DNA of 64,000 nt from Bacteroides ilei (GTDB taxonomy: Bacteria; Bacteroidota; Bacteroidia; Bacteroidales; Bacteroidaceae): positions 1,065,997-1,129,996 of the forward strand of contig NZ_LT635801.1 of NCBI RefSeq assembly GCF_900128495.1. Reading direction: 5' to 3'. A program made the position numbers and the translations under genes. Positions 23,834-32,517 of this stretch are shown in pieces. The stretch's first letter is position 1. The number at the start of each line of letters is the position of its first letter. A model generated the notes under the pieces. That model saw only the letters and a list, made by a program, of their open reading frames with translations, searched no databases and had not been told where the DNA came from.

Positions 23834-25378
23834 ATGTATATGGCGACACAATTAAACCAAAAAGAGGCTCTGAAACGTTGGAAACAACTTTGTGAGACAA
23901 TCCAGAACTTCTCCACCGTCAACACGGCAGAGACGAAAGCCTCCCAGCAGGAACGCATCTGCCGTGCCCGAAAGGATTATGCCTATTTCGTGGAATATTA
24001 CTTTCCGCACTACTGTACAGACAGCGAGACAGGCAAGGCTATCCCATCGGCAAAACACCATATCGAAGCGGCAAGGAAAATTCTCCGGAAACGCTCGCTA
24101 AAGGCTGCATTCAAATGGGCACGCGGGCAAGCCAAATCCACACACATGGACGTGATGATACCCATGTGGCTCATGGCGCAGAAGCGGCGGGAGATAAACG
24201 TCATGGTTTTGGTCGGCAAATCAGAAGACTCAGCCAAAACTTTGCTTGGCGATATCCAGGCCGAGCTGCAATACAACAAACGCTATACGCACGACTTCGG
24301 AACAAAATACAATGCCGGTAACTGGCAGGACGGCGAGTTTGTCACCTCCGATGGCGTGGCCTTCTTTGCCCGTGGCCGTGGCCAGTCGCCGCGTGGTCTT
24401 CGTTACCGGAACCGCCGTCCGGACTACATCGTCATCGATGACCTCGACGACGACGAGCTGTGCGAGAATGACAGCCGTGTCCGGAAGATTACGGAATGGG
24501 TCAAAGAGGCTCTTTTCGGGGCATTCGGCGCCGAGGGCGGCCGTTTCATCATGGTCGGTAACCTGATCAGCAAATGCAGCGTATTGGCAAACATTGCGGC
24601 ATCGAAAGGCGTGGAGGTAAGCCAGGTGAATGTTCTGGACAAAAACGGCAAATCCGCTTGGCCGGAATACTGGACACCGGAACGTATTCAGGAAAAGCGG
24701 GAGTTCATGGGTTACCGTGCCTTTGAAAAGGAATACATGAACAACCCCATCAAGGAGGGTTCCGTGTTTAGAAAAGACTGGATCCGGTGGAAAAAGATAT
24801 TGCCGCTCGACAAGTACGACGAAATAGTGGCCTATTGTGACCCCTCGTTCAAAGGCTCGACACAAAACGACTATAAGGCTATCAAGGTATGGGGAAAGGT
24901 CGGGACGGAACTGCACCACCTCTACGCCTTCGTCCGGCAATGCTCTGTTTCGGAAATGGTCCGCTGGTTCTATGACCTGCACGAACGGCTGCCCGAGAGT
25001 GTCATCTGCCGGTATTTCATTGAGGCGAACTTCTTGCAGGACATCCTGCTGGATGAGTTCGCCACCGAAGGGAAACTCAGAGGTTACCAGCTTCCCATAC
25101 AGGCTGACAAACGCAAGAAACCGGACAAATTCCAGCGTATCGAGGCGGTTTCCCCGCTGTGGGAACGGGGCTTCGTCTTTTACAACGAGGACTTGCAGAA
25201 CGACCCGGATATGCTGGCAGGCATTGAACAGACCCTTTCCATCGAAAAAGGGAGCCGGACACATGATGACGGCCCGGATGCGGACGAAGGGGCTATCTAT
25301 GTATTACAAAAGCATACGCGAATGCAGGAGTTTAAACCGAGTATCGGCACACGCCGGTCTCCTAAAAATATGTGGTAA
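23834..25378 (+). CDS. Terminase large subunit (Mu gp28-like)
   Basis: Up to 514 aa; ATGs at 23834 and 23840 are both possible. ATPase parts: Walker-A-like KWARGQAKSTHMD (about 92-104) and Walker-B-like YIVIDDLDDDEL (about 198-209). The nuclease domain has VAYCDPSFKG (about 333) and the acid residues near HDDGPDADEG at the end. It packages phage DNA into proheads. The stop overlaps the next ATG (TAATG). Confidence 0.9.
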   Translation: MYMATQLNQKEALKRWKQLCETIQNFSTVNTAETKASQQERICRARKDYAYFVEYYFPHYCTDSETGKAIPSAKHHIEAARKILRKRSLKAAFKWARGQAKSTHMDVMIPMWLMAQKRREINVMVLVGKSEDSAKTLLGDIQAELQYNKRYTHDFGTKYNAGNWQDGEFVTSDGVAFFARGRGQSPRGLRYRNRRPDYIVIDDLDDDELCENDSRVRKITEWVKEALFGAFGAEGGRFIMVGNLISKCSVLANIAASKGVEVSQVNVLDKNGKSAWPEYWTPERIQEKREFMGYRAFEKEYMNNPIKEGSVFRKDWIRWKKILPLDKYDEIVAYCDPSFKGSTQNDYKAIKVWGKVGTELHHLYAFVRQCSVSEMVRWFYDLHERLPESVICRYFIEANFLQDILLDEFATEGKLRGYQLPIQADKRKKPDKFQRIEAVSPLWERGFVFYNEDLQNDPDMLAGIEQTLSIEKGSRTHDDGPDADEGAIYVLQKHTRMQEFKPSIGTRRSPKNMW

Positions 25379-25608
25379 TGATACAGTTTATTAAAGACAT
25401 GATTCTGAATTACAGAATACGACGCGCCATCCGTTTGGCGGGTGAGCTATCCGAAGTGAGCAAACGGAAATACCTGGTCCTTCTCGTGGCCGGAGTACCG
25501 AAAGTATTTTCCAAGCAGGAACTGAAAAAGATGATCGCACAGCGCAAGTTCCGGAAGGGGACGACTATTCAAGACCTTGAAAAACGTGCAATCCTTATAA
25601 CCGGATAA
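25378..25608 (+). CDS. Small basic phage protein, function unknown
   Basis: 76 aa from the ATG that overlaps the terminase stop. It is basic, with an N-terminal helix and KYLVLLVAGVPKVFSKQELK. Similar small proteins sit between terminase and portal genes in Bacteroidales phages, but I assign no function. Confidence 0.6.
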   Translation: MIQFIKDMILNYRIRRAIRLAGELSEVSKRKYLVLLVAGVPKVFSKQELKKMIAQRKFRKGTTIQDLEKRAILITG

Positions 25609-25612
25609 GCCT

Positions 25613-26032
25613 ATGTTTCTGACGGAAGAAGATTATATCATGGCAAGCGACACCGCGCTGAAGGTGTTGCAGCAAAGTTCCAAGGAGAATCGGGAGCGTG
25701 CCGAACGGATGGCCATAGAGGAAGTATCCGGCTATCTGCGCAGCCGGTATGATGCAGCAAAGGTATTTGCAGCCACCGGTGATGACCGCAACGACCTGAT
25801 TGTGATGCGGACCTGCGATATCGCACTTTACCACCTGTCGTCATGGCTTCCTAACCGTATGGGGCACGAGATACGCAAGGAGCGTTACGAACTCGCCCTG
25901 AAATGGTTGGAAGGGGTACAGGCCGGGAAGATTACGCCGGACTTGCCGACCGTGACCGGGGAAGACGGGGAAGAGGACATAAACAACCCTATGAAGTGGG
26001 GTTCGGAGAAAAAGAACATTTATATATGGTAG
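25613..26032 (+). CDS. Mu gp36-like protein (DUF1320)
   Basis: 139 aa head-tail connector-type protein. The N-terminus FLTEEDYIMASDTALK and the helical core with IALYHLSSWLPNRMGHEIRK match DUF1320. It ends in TAG, 3 bp before the portal ATG, showing that TAG is read as stop in this phage. Confidence 0.75.
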   Translation: MFLTEEDYIMASDTALKVLQQSSKENRERAERMAIEEVSGYLRSRYDAAKVFAATGDDRNDLIVMRTCDIALYHLSSWLPNRMGHEIRKERYELALKWLEGVQAGKITPDLPTVTGEDGEEDINNPMKWGSEKKNIYIW

Positions 26033-26035
26033 GCT

Positions 26036-27274
26036 ATGGCAAAAAGAAACAGATACAGCAATGACCTAAGGGTCGGAAATTTCAACCTGGCATCTGCCCG
26101 CGACCGCAAGCGGATCCAGTCGATGACCGTCGAACTGAAGCTCCAGGCCGATGCGCTCACGCAAAAGGACATGCGCTCGTGGCGGCAGGCATGGCAGACC
26201 GCCATCGACGTTGAGAACCCACGAAGGGGAAGGCTTTATGACATCTACCGTGACGTTGAAGTGGATCTTCACCTGGGCGGCTGCGTGGACCAGCGCAAAG
26301 GCTTCGTCGAAAAGAAAAGTTTCAAATTGGTGGACCGGGAGGGCAAGCAAAACGATACGGCCACGCAAATACTGGAAGCTGCCTGGTTCAAAGACATGGT
26401 CGGATACATACTGGACTCCCGCTATTGGGGGCATTCCCTCATACAGCTGGGTGATATCATCACGGTAGAGGGCGAAATGCGCTATACCGGCGTCGAGGTG
26501 GTCAACCGGAAACACGTGATTCAGGAGTATGGCGTAATCATACGGGAACAGGGCGATGAATGGAAATCCGGCATACCCTACCGGGATGGGCCGATGGCAG
26601 ACTGGGTGATTGAAGCCGGGAAACCGCATGACCTCGGCCTGTACCTCAAAGCCGCCACGCAGACCATCCCGAAAAAGAACATGCTCGCCTATTGGGACCA
26701 GTTCGGGGAAATCTTCGGGATGCCGATACGTATTGCCAAAACATCATCCCGTGACCCGAAAGACCGGGCGCAAATTGAAAACATGCTTTCCAATATGGGG
26801 GCAGCCCCGTGGGGCATGTTCCCGACAGACACGGATATAGAAATCAAGGAGACGACACGGGGCGACGCTTTTAATATTTATGACAAACGTATCGACCGTG
26901 CCAACTCAGAGCTGTCGAAAGGCATCCTGAACCAGACAATGACCATCGACAACGGCAGCAGTCTGTCCCAGTCGGAAGTCCATCTGGAAGTATTCGAGAA
27001 TGTGGTGGAAAAGGATGCCGACCTCGTAAGGGATATTGTAAACGACCAGCTTCTGCCGCGTATGATAAAGCACGGCTTTCCGGTAAAAGGGCTGCACTTC
27101 GAGTGGGACGACAGCGTGGACTACACCCCGGAACAGCAGTTTGAATATGAGAAAATGATTGCAGACCGCTACGAGGTGGACCCGAAATATTTCATCGACA
27201 AATACGGTGTTCCCATTATCGGCGAGAAGAAACAGCCGGAACAGGCAGCCTTGGCACGCCCTTTTTTCGACTGA
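26036..27274 (+). CDS. Portal protein (Mu gp29-like, DUF935)
   Basis: 412 aa. DUF935 features: RKGFVEKKSF near 85, FGEIFGMPIRIAKTSSRDPKD near the centre (two adjoining segments), and SELSKGILNQTMTIDNGSS. It forms the dodecameric DNA channel at the capsid vertex. The frame ends at TGA 27272-27274 right after six T. Protein-like sequence continues in the -1 frame, so the stop may result from a homopolymer indel, or this may be the normal end. Confidence 0.85.
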   Translation: MAKRNRYSNDLRVGNFNLASARDRKRIQSMTVELKLQADALTQKDMRSWRQAWQTAIDVENPRRGRLYDIYRDVEVDLHLGGCVDQRKGFVEKKSFKLVDREGKQNDTATQILEAAWFKDMVGYILDSRYWGHSLIQLGDIITVEGEMRYTGVEVVNRKHVIQEYGVIIREQGDEWKSGIPYRDGPMADWVIEAGKPHDLGLYLKAATQTIPKKNMLAYWDQFGEIFGMPIRIAKTSSRDPKDRAQIENMLSNMGAAPWGMFPTDTDIEIKETTRGDAFNIYDKRIDRANSELSKGILNQTMTIDNGSSLSQSEVHLEVFENVVEKDADLVRDIVNDQLLPRMIKHGFPVKGLHFEWDDSVDYTPEQQFEYEKMIADRYEVDPKYFIDKYGVPIIGEKKQPEQAALARPFFD

Positions 27275-27436
27275 GCCCGGATGATTATGCCGGGCTGCAC
27301 AACCGTATCGGGGAACTGTACCACACAGGCTCCCTGCAACTCTCTGCCGAAGATTACCCGGATACTTCCGGTGTGGAGTCGGCCTTTGAAAAGGCTATGA
27401 AATGGCTGCATAAAAAAACGCATCTTCGGGGCAGGC
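27275..27436 (+). pseudogene. Out-of-frame 5' part of the gpF minor head gene
   Basis: In the frame one base before the portal frame, the DNA reads LSPDDYAGLHNRIGELY and on to AFEKAMKWLHKK, with no ATG before 27397. It then must shift +1 at seven A (27412-27418) to continue as RIFGAGMLSEKP, the frame of the next entry. A missing T in the 27262-27267 run and an extra A in the 27412-27418 run would repair both. Either the gene is broken or the assembly has homopolymer errors here. Transcriptional slippage at A7 is a third option. Confidence 0.6.
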
Positions 27437-28588
27437 ATGCTCAGCGAAAAGCCGGTGCGCCATCTGATAGAGGAAACGGCCTCTTACCTGTCGAAGGGCA
27501 TTGAACGGGGAATCATGGAGGAACAGCCGTCAGAGGCGATGGTCTCCAGCCTCCGTGAAAGCGCCGGTGTCTTCTCCGGCTTCAAGACGTTTCACGAAAT
27601 GAAGGAAGCGGCAGGTTTGTTGCTGGATGAGAACGGCGGTCTAAAACCGTTTGAACAGTTTTCAAACGATGTTCAAAAGATTAATGATGCTTACAACAAG
27701 CATTATTTGAAGACGGAATACAATTTCGCAGTACAGAGCGCACAGATGGCCGCAAAGTGGGAAGAGCAGCAAGACGATGGCGAGGGTCGATATCTGCTCC
27801 AGTACCGCACTGCCGGGGACAAAAAGGTACGTCCGTCACACCGGGAAATGGAGGGCATCACCCTGCCTGCATCAGATCCTTTTTGGGATAAGTATTACCC
27901 GCCGAATTCATGGAATTGCAGATGCCAGGCCGTTAAGGTCCGTGTATCCAAATATCCGGCAACGGACAGTAGTGAGGCCATGAAAGCAGGAGATAAGGCG
28001 ACAGAAGGCAAATACGCGGAAATGTTCCGGTTCAACCCCGGTAAGCAGCGTGCGGCCTATCCTGCTTACAACTCGTACACCATTAGCAAGTGCAAGACCT
28101 GCAAGAAACGGCAGGAACTGGCGAAAGTGCCGAGCAACGAACTTTGTGCGGCATGCCCGGTTATTCATGAATGCGCAGGGGATATTGCCAAATCGCAGGC
28201 GGCCATCGAACGGAAGCACTACCTCAGGGAAATGCAACCGCTGTTGAAGAAAAAGATCACGCTGGAGATTGACGGGGTGAAAAAAAGTATCGGGTTCCGC
28301 AAGAATGGGAATGAACACCTATATAGTGATACATTCGGGAGATCTTCTGTTTTGAAGAAAGAACATTTATCCGGACTGGATAAGGTTCTTGCAGAATCTG
28401 TATATGTCAAATGTGTAGGAATAGATCCTTCCCACCCCAAAAAGGATATAAAACGTTTCTATTATTTTAAAGGAGAGATTGACGGGAAAACTGTATATCT
28501 AAATGTGGGTGAAACTGATTTTGTCACAAAGAAAGGAAATGTGGTACATGATTGCTACCTGTATTCTATCACAGATAAAATAAAATAA
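27437..28588 (+). CDS. Minor head protein gpF-like (SPP1 gp7) with C-terminal PBECR-type nuclease domain
   Basis: 383 aa from ATG 27437; the true N-terminus probably lies upstream in another frame. The core FRSKG-type segment is replaced by RYLLQYRTAGDKKVRPSHRE, then WNCRCQAVKV, the gpF/SPP1 gp7 signature. A four-plus Cys cluster follows (CKTCKKRQ, then CAACPVIHEC). The last 110 residues (GNEHLYSDTFGR, then VYLNVGETDF) resemble the phage-carried barnase/EndoU/ColicinE5-RelE-like (PBECR) domain and are AT-richer than the rest, suggesting domain acquisition. That domain may be ejected with DNA. Confidence 0.75.
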   Translation: MLSEKPVRHLIEETASYLSKGIERGIMEEQPSEAMVSSLRESAGVFSGFKTFHEMKEAAGLLLDENGGLKPFEQFSNDVQKINDAYNKHYLKTEYNFAVQSAQMAAKWEEQQDDGEGRYLLQYRTAGDKKVRPSHREMEGITLPASDPFWDKYYPPNSWNCRCQAVKVRVSKYPATDSSEAMKAGDKATEGKYAEMFRFNPGKQRAAYPAYNSYTISKCKTCKKRQELAKVPSNELCAACPVIHECAGDIAKSQAAIERKHYLREMQPLLKKKITLEIDGVKKSIGFRKNGNEHLYSDTFGRSSVLKKEHLSGLDKVLAESVYVKCVGIDPSHPKKDIKRFYYFKGEIDGKTVYLNVGETDFVTKKGNVVHDCYLYSITDKIK

Positions 28589-28651
28589 ACGTATATGTTG
28601 GCGGCATCTTAGGTTTACAGGACCAGGTCTGCCCACTCAACACATACGTTT
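28575..28651 (-). ncRNA. Putative small RNA between gpF and gpG genes
   Basis: Minus-strand promoter with near-ideal spacing: TTG at 28685-28687, 19 bp, TATATTTG at 28658-28665. The transcript would start near 28651, directly enter a 14-bp stem (28638-28651 with 28587-28600, 13/14 paired) and end at a U-rich tract (28572-28586). The promoter region shares 17 of 18 bp with the one in front of the DGR template repeat. The RNA is antisense to the extreme 3' end of gpF. Confidence 0.55.
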
Positions 28652-28691
28652 ACATCGCAAATATACAACTAATAATCTAAAATCCAATCTT

Positions 28692-29249
28692 ATGGACGAA
28701 GATTTTAAAAAAGAGGTCATCGACCGGTCGCTGGAAGATATCAAGGTCGAATTTGACGAAGAGTTCGACCGGAACTTCGAACGTACAGCGTTTTTTGACG
28801 AAAAGCAGTGGCCGGAGCGCAAATTTGATGACGGCGTCGGGTCGCTCATGCAGCGTACCGGTGGACTACGCGGGAGCATCCGGAGCCGGAAACGGCGTGA
28901 CGAGCTGGTTTATTCTTCTTCCAAACCCTACGCACGCATTCATAACGAAGGCGGGGAAATCAAGGTGACAAAGAAGATGAAAGGGTACTTTTGGCATAAG
29001 CTGAAAGAGACGCAAGACAAGTACCAGTACAGAAAGGATGGTGAAAAACGGAACAACAAGCGGAACCGGCAGCTCTCCGACAAAGAGGAGTTTTACCGGG
29101 CAATGGCCTTGAAAAAGGTAGGTTCGACCATCCAAATTCCCGAACGCCGCTTCATCGGAGCGGGGCGGGCAACCGACCGGATTATCCGCGAGATAACAGA
29201 ACAGAATTTTGAAGACTATTTAAAACGACATCCAATCATAGACAAATGA
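28692..29249 (+). CDS. Virion morphogenesis protein (Mu gpG-like)
   Basis: 185 aa, basic. SKPYARIHNEGGEIKVTKK and the C-terminal IPERRFIGAGRATD are the conserved features of the Mu gpG / phage virion morphogenesis family, which act in head-tail completion. It overlaps the next gene by 4 nt. Confidence 0.8.
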   Translation: MDEDFKKEVIDRSLEDIKVEFDEEFDRNFERTAFFDEKQWPERKFDDGVGSLMQRTGGLRGSIRSRKRRDELVYSSSKPYARIHNEGGEIKVTKKMKGYFWHKLKETQDKYQYRKDGEKRNNKRNRQLSDKEEFYRAMALKKVGSTIQIPERRFIGAGRATDRIIREITEQNFEDYLKRHPIIDK

Positions 29250-29800
29250 GAAAGATATTATACCAGGAACTAAAGAAACGCCTGTCGCGCCTTTTACTGG
29301 CCGACGGTGGCGATATTGTCTTCGTATCGGAAGAACGTATCAAGGAAATACAGGAAGCCGGAGAAACGCCCGATTACGCAATCAGGCATATCGGACTTTG
29401 GAACCGACAGGTGGAGTTCATCGAACAGGAGTCGCATTTCCCGATGCCCGCCGTGTTTGTGGAGTTCGGAAAACTGTCGTGGAGGCATCAGCAGGGAGGC
29501 TTGCAGGATGCCGACCTGACCATAGGGCTGCATATCCTGACCGAAGCCCTGCCGGAAGGGTACGACGGTGAGGAGTTTCATTTGGATTTGCTCGACAAAA
29601 TAAACCGATGCCTGCACGGGTTCACCGGCAACTATTGGGGTGCGTTCAAGCGCTCTGCGTCCATTCCCTGCCACGACCACGAAGAGATACTGGATGACAC
29701 GGAGGTTTATCAAACTCTTTTATATGATGATTCAGCGGTCAAGAAACTGGTAAAACGGCCTGTACCGGCCGATATCAATGCGCAGGTGAGAAAACTCTGA
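29246..29800 (+). CDS. Tail terminator/completion-like protein (Mu gp37 position)
   Basis: 184 aa. The alpha/beta composition with MPAVFVEFGKLSWRHQQGG and a C-terminal YDDSAVKKLVKR is seen in phage neck or terminator proteins. The family is not certain. It is the last gene of the rightward head operon and ends exactly where the convergent HTH gene ends (29800/29801). Confidence 0.6.
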   Translation: MRKILYQELKKRLSRLLLADGGDIVFVSEERIKEIQEAGETPDYAIRHIGLWNRQVEFIEQESHFPMPAVFVEFGKLSWRHQQGGLQDADLTIGLHILTEALPEGYDGEEFHLDLLDKINRCLHGFTGNYWGAFKRSASIPCHDHEEILDDTEVYQTLLYDDSAVKKLVKRPVPADINAQVRKL

Positions 29801-30022
29801 TCAGCCAAAAAGCGACAGTTGCAAATCCTCCTTACGCTCCATTATCTTGGGATTGGCTGCGGCATTGATGTAATTATAGAAGGTGTTTTCTGAGATGCCA
29901 TAAATAGGATGGATGTAGCGTCGCCAGATCTCGCGGTTAGATAGTCCGGATTTGGCGTATTCGTCATAGATGGCGTTCACCTCGATGACACGTTTTGCAT
30001 AGGAACATCCTTTTGGCTTCAT
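29801..30022 (-). CDS. Small HTH DNA-binding protein
   Basis: 73 aa. SGLSNREIWRRYIHPIYGIS reads as a helix-turn-helix followed by NTFYNYINAAA. A promoter box TACTTTTG lies at 30045-30052 on the minus strand, so it is a separate unit. It may regulate late genes; the target is unknown. Confidence 0.65.
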   Translation of the reverse strand: MKPKGCSYAKRVIEVNAIYDEYAKSGLSNREIWRRYIHPIYGISENTFYNYINAAANPKIMERKEDLQLSLFG

Positions 30023-30077
30023 ACTCTTACAATTACTTCAATTACAAAAGTACAAAAAAGTCATTTCCAAAAGAAAC

Positions 30078-30111
30078 AAACGGCAGGACATTTTTACACA
30101 TCCTGCCGTTT
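30078..30111 (-). terminator. Terminator of the leftward early operon
   Basis: 11-bp inverted repeat AAACGGCAGGA/TCCTGCCGTTT with a 12-nt loop, followed on the minus strand by GTTTCTTTT. It lies 25 bp after the stop of the 30136 gene. Confidence 0.75.
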
Positions 30112-30135
30112 GATAAACTTTAGCTCTCCTTTCCA

Positions 30136-31116
30136 TCAAGCTTTTTCTACATAAATCCCAACCAACGCTGACAAATCCTGATAAACCGGTTGCCCGGTGT
30201 TCCGGGTACATCTGTAAGTAACACCGCCCTGAGAATAGTATTTGCCGGAGAACAATTCCATATTATTATTGTACGGTATTGGATCATCCTGCGTTCCCGC
30301 GTGTTCTTCGTTGATTTCCTCATAGAGGGCGGCTGTATCAATGCTGGGGGGCTGGTTTGCCAGGACAGTGGAAATCTCCTGTCTTACCCGGTAGAGGCGA
30401 TCTTCATACCGGACACGGAATTTCGCTTTCAAAGTCTTGCCGATGAAGTCTTTCCATTCAGGGTGGATTTCCTTCAACTGGAGAGCTTCATTGTTCGTCA
30501 TGTCGGTATTGTTGATGGTCATTTGCGCAAAGAGGACCGCTTGCTGTTCCGGTGTTTTCTTGGCCGAGGCGATAGCTACACGTACTTCCTCCAGCGTCAT
30601 GGAGGACGGTTCCGGGTAACCTTCCTGAAAATTGATTGCTGTCAGCGTTTCGATTGTACCGGCATTGGCAATAGAGTCAAGTTGCTTTTTGATGTTCTTA
30701 TCGCAGTCGCCATAATTAGCCAATACACGACCGGAAATGAACAAAGCTTCATCGGGTGAGACCTCGACCACCCCGGATTCTGTAATAAGGGGAACAGTTG
30801 CATCGTTGTCCTTCACCGCCTGTTCCGCCTGGCTGCGCAACAGAAGTATGCCGCTTCGCTCCAGTGTGATATTCTTTCCGTCCAGAACGAAGCTGCCTAC
30901 GGCTTCTTCACCGCTGCACCATATCGACATGACCGATTTCACGTCCGATAAATCGGGCTTGAACAAGAATGTTTCTTCCATGTAGTTTACGCCTTTCACT
31001 TTGCCTTCTTTGTCGGCGGGATTGTCCTGTACATCCCAGCGGACATTCCATTTGTTCTGATCAGCGTTGATACACTCAAACAGTGATACGCCTTTAGTTC
31101 CTTGTACTCTTTTCAT
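30136..31116 (-). CDS. Phage protein with C-terminal carbohydrate-binding-like domain
   Basis: 326 aa. The N-terminal domain (VRWDVQDNPADKEG, then MEETFLFKPDLSDVKS) resembles tail-associated proteins of Bacteroidales phages. The last 60 residues (SGKYYSQGGVTYRCTRNTG) look like a CBM5/12-type aromatic domain used in phage fibres. It is odd that a virion-like gene closes the early operon; it may be a moron. Overlaps its upstream neighbour by 4 nt. Confidence 0.6.
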   Translation of the reverse strand: MKRVQGTKGVSLFECINADQNKWNVRWDVQDNPADKEGKVKGVNYMEETFLFKPDLSDVKSVMSIWCSGEEAVGSFVLDGKNITLERSGILLLRSQAEQAVKDNDATVPLITESGVVEVSPDEALFISGRVLANYGDCDKNIKKQLDSIANAGTIETLTAINFQEGYPEPSSMTLEEVRVAIASAKKTPEQQAVLFAQMTINNTDMTNNEALQLKEIHPEWKDFIGKTLKAKFRVRYEDRLYRVRQEISTVLANQPPSIDTAALYEEINEEHAGTQDDPIPYNNNMELFSGKYYSQGGVTYRCTRNTGQPVYQDLSALVGIYVEKA

Positions 31117-31337
31117 CTTGTTTCCTCCTGTTTTTGTAATGTTAAACCTAAAGCGGCCATAGCCATTCCCAATTCCATTTCCTTTTTTTGTTCTTCCATA
31201 AGTTCCGTAGGGAAAAGAATCGGTTCTTCAACCATTTTCTGCCAGACTTCATCCGACATGTTTATATTAGCCAAATAAGCTGCCGCTTGCACTGTCTTTT
31301 TATCCAGTTCTATCAAAATCTTTACTTTTTCCTCCAT
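31113..31337 (-). CDS. Small helical phage protein, function unknown
   Basis: 74 aa, acidic and helical, with MEEQKKEMELGMAMAALGL near the end. No family recognised. It is coupled to the 30136 gene (4-nt overlap). Confidence 0.5.
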   Translation of the reverse strand: MEEKVKILIELDKKTVQAAAYLANINMSDEVWQKMVEEPILFPTELMEEQKKEMELGMAMAALGLTLQKQEETR

Positions 31338-31343
31338 AATTGA

Positions 31344-31601
31344 TTATTCTTGATTATTTTCCGGCACGTAAGCCGAGATATAGGTTGTTACTTCACACGA
31401 TACAATGACGCGACCCGAGCCCTTGCACTGGGGGCAGACAGCACCGTCTTTTACTCCCTTGCCCTCGCAGACCTTACAGGCTACGATATGAGGCGGGATT
31501 GTCTTTTCGCGTTTTGGCGCAGGTGATTCCATTCCGGTCGGTTGCTGCTCCGACTGTCTTTTAACCTGCTTTCTGCTGAATCTTTGAAAAATGTTGTTCA
31601 T
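31344..31601 (-). CDS. DnaJ-type zinc-ribbon protein
   Basis: 85 aa. Two CxxCxGxG-type elements (CKVCEGKG, CPQCKGSG) form one DnaJ-like zinc centre, followed by a beta tail. A similar gene lies directly upstream. Such small proteins occur in Bacteroidales transposable phages; their role is unknown. Confidence 0.65.
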   Translation of the reverse strand: MNNIFQRFSRKQVKRQSEQQPTGMESPAPKREKTIPPHIVACKVCEGKGVKDGAVCPQCKGSGRVIVSCEVTTYISAYVPENNQE

Positions 31602-31606
31602 ATCGA

Positions 31607-31852
31607 TTATAATTGGTTATTGTTTTCGTTGTCTGCCTTCCAGCTGACTGTTACAACAGCCTTCAGGCGTTTGCTCCCTTTGCACACGGGGCACTCCCGT
31701 TTGATGCGTTCCCCATATTCATCCATTCCCCAGAACCAGCCGTTGCCGTGGCAATGACTGCATTTGAAGCCGCCGAACTCCACCCGTTCGACCGGTTGCT
31801 CTTTCAGGAAGAGCGGCGGCTGGATTAACAGAACCGGCTGCTGCTTACTCAT
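31607..31852 (-). CDS. DnaJ-type zinc-ribbon protein, second copy
   Basis: 81 aa from the ATG that overlaps the upstream TGA (ATGA at 31849-31852); a longer start at 31885 is unlikely. Zinc motifs CSHCHGNG and CPVCKGSK. The paired arrangement with the 31344 gene suggests duplication or a two-subunit factor. Confidence 0.65.
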   Translation of the reverse strand: MSKQQPVLLIQPPLFLKEQPVERVEFGGFKCSHCHGNGWFWGMDEYGERIKRECPVCKGSKRLKAVVTVSWKADNENNNQL

Positions 31853-32511
31853 GCCTCTGTCATACCTAAAGGAATACATACCCATGCGCCGTTCTCATTC
31901 TTGACTTCTGCGCGAATGAACTGTTTACTGATGGCAGGCTGGTAGGCTTCCTCGATGATCTGCACACCTTCCATGAAACGTTCCGAACCGGTTTCCTCCG
32001 CAATTTTACGAAGCTGAACCACACGGCTTGCCTTTAGCGTGCCCTTGGCATCACGGGCCAACAGGCGGAGCACCATTTTTACGAGTGCCTTTGTCTTTTC
32101 ATCGCTGGCCAAACCCTCGATATATTCCTTCACGATAGCGATGCCGTCTTCCACCGTGTCACGGTACCCGTCGGTGGTGTAAACACCCACGGTGATACGC
32201 TTATCACCGGCTGAGTTGGTGAATGTATCGGAACGCTGGCCGTCTTTTTTCAATTTCAAGACCTCTGATTTCATATCGATGACATTGCGGAAATCGTCCA
32301 AAACTGCCTGCTTGGTGTCCTTGATTCCTTGACTCAAGCATTGCAAGGAGGGGATTACCCGTTCAATCGTCTCATCCACCAAATCCCGGTAGGCTTCGCG
32401 GTCGCGTTTGGCCTGTTCCTTAGCGGTCTTTGCCGCTTTCTCTGCCTTGAATGCTTCAAACTGCTCTCTTTCTTCGGCTGTCATTTCGACTGTCTGTTTT
32501 ACTTCTTCCAT
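31849..32511 (-). CDS. DUF3164 protein of Mu-like phages
   Basis: 220 aa. Lysine-rich N-terminal helix, then LASDEKTKALVKMVLRLL and FIRAEVKNENGAWVCIPL; the order and length match DUF3164, found in the early region of Mu-type phages next to gemA. Function unknown. Confidence 0.75.
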   Translation of the reverse strand: MEEVKQTVEMTAEEREQFEAFKAEKAAKTAKEQAKRDREAYRDLVDETIERVIPSLQCLSQGIKDTKQAVLDDFRNVIDMKSEVLKLKKDGQRSDTFTNSAGDKRITVGVYTTDGYRDTVEDGIAIVKEYIEGLASDEKTKALVKMVLRLLARDAKGTLKASRVVQLRKIAEETGSERFMEGVQIIEEAYQPAISKQFIRAEVKNENGAWVCIPLGMTEA

Positions 32512-32517
32512 GATTCG

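Noticed and set aside
24230..25264. 344-aa frame antisense to the terminase gene
   Set aside because: Shadow of the GC-rich terminase coding frame; no domain and no promoter.
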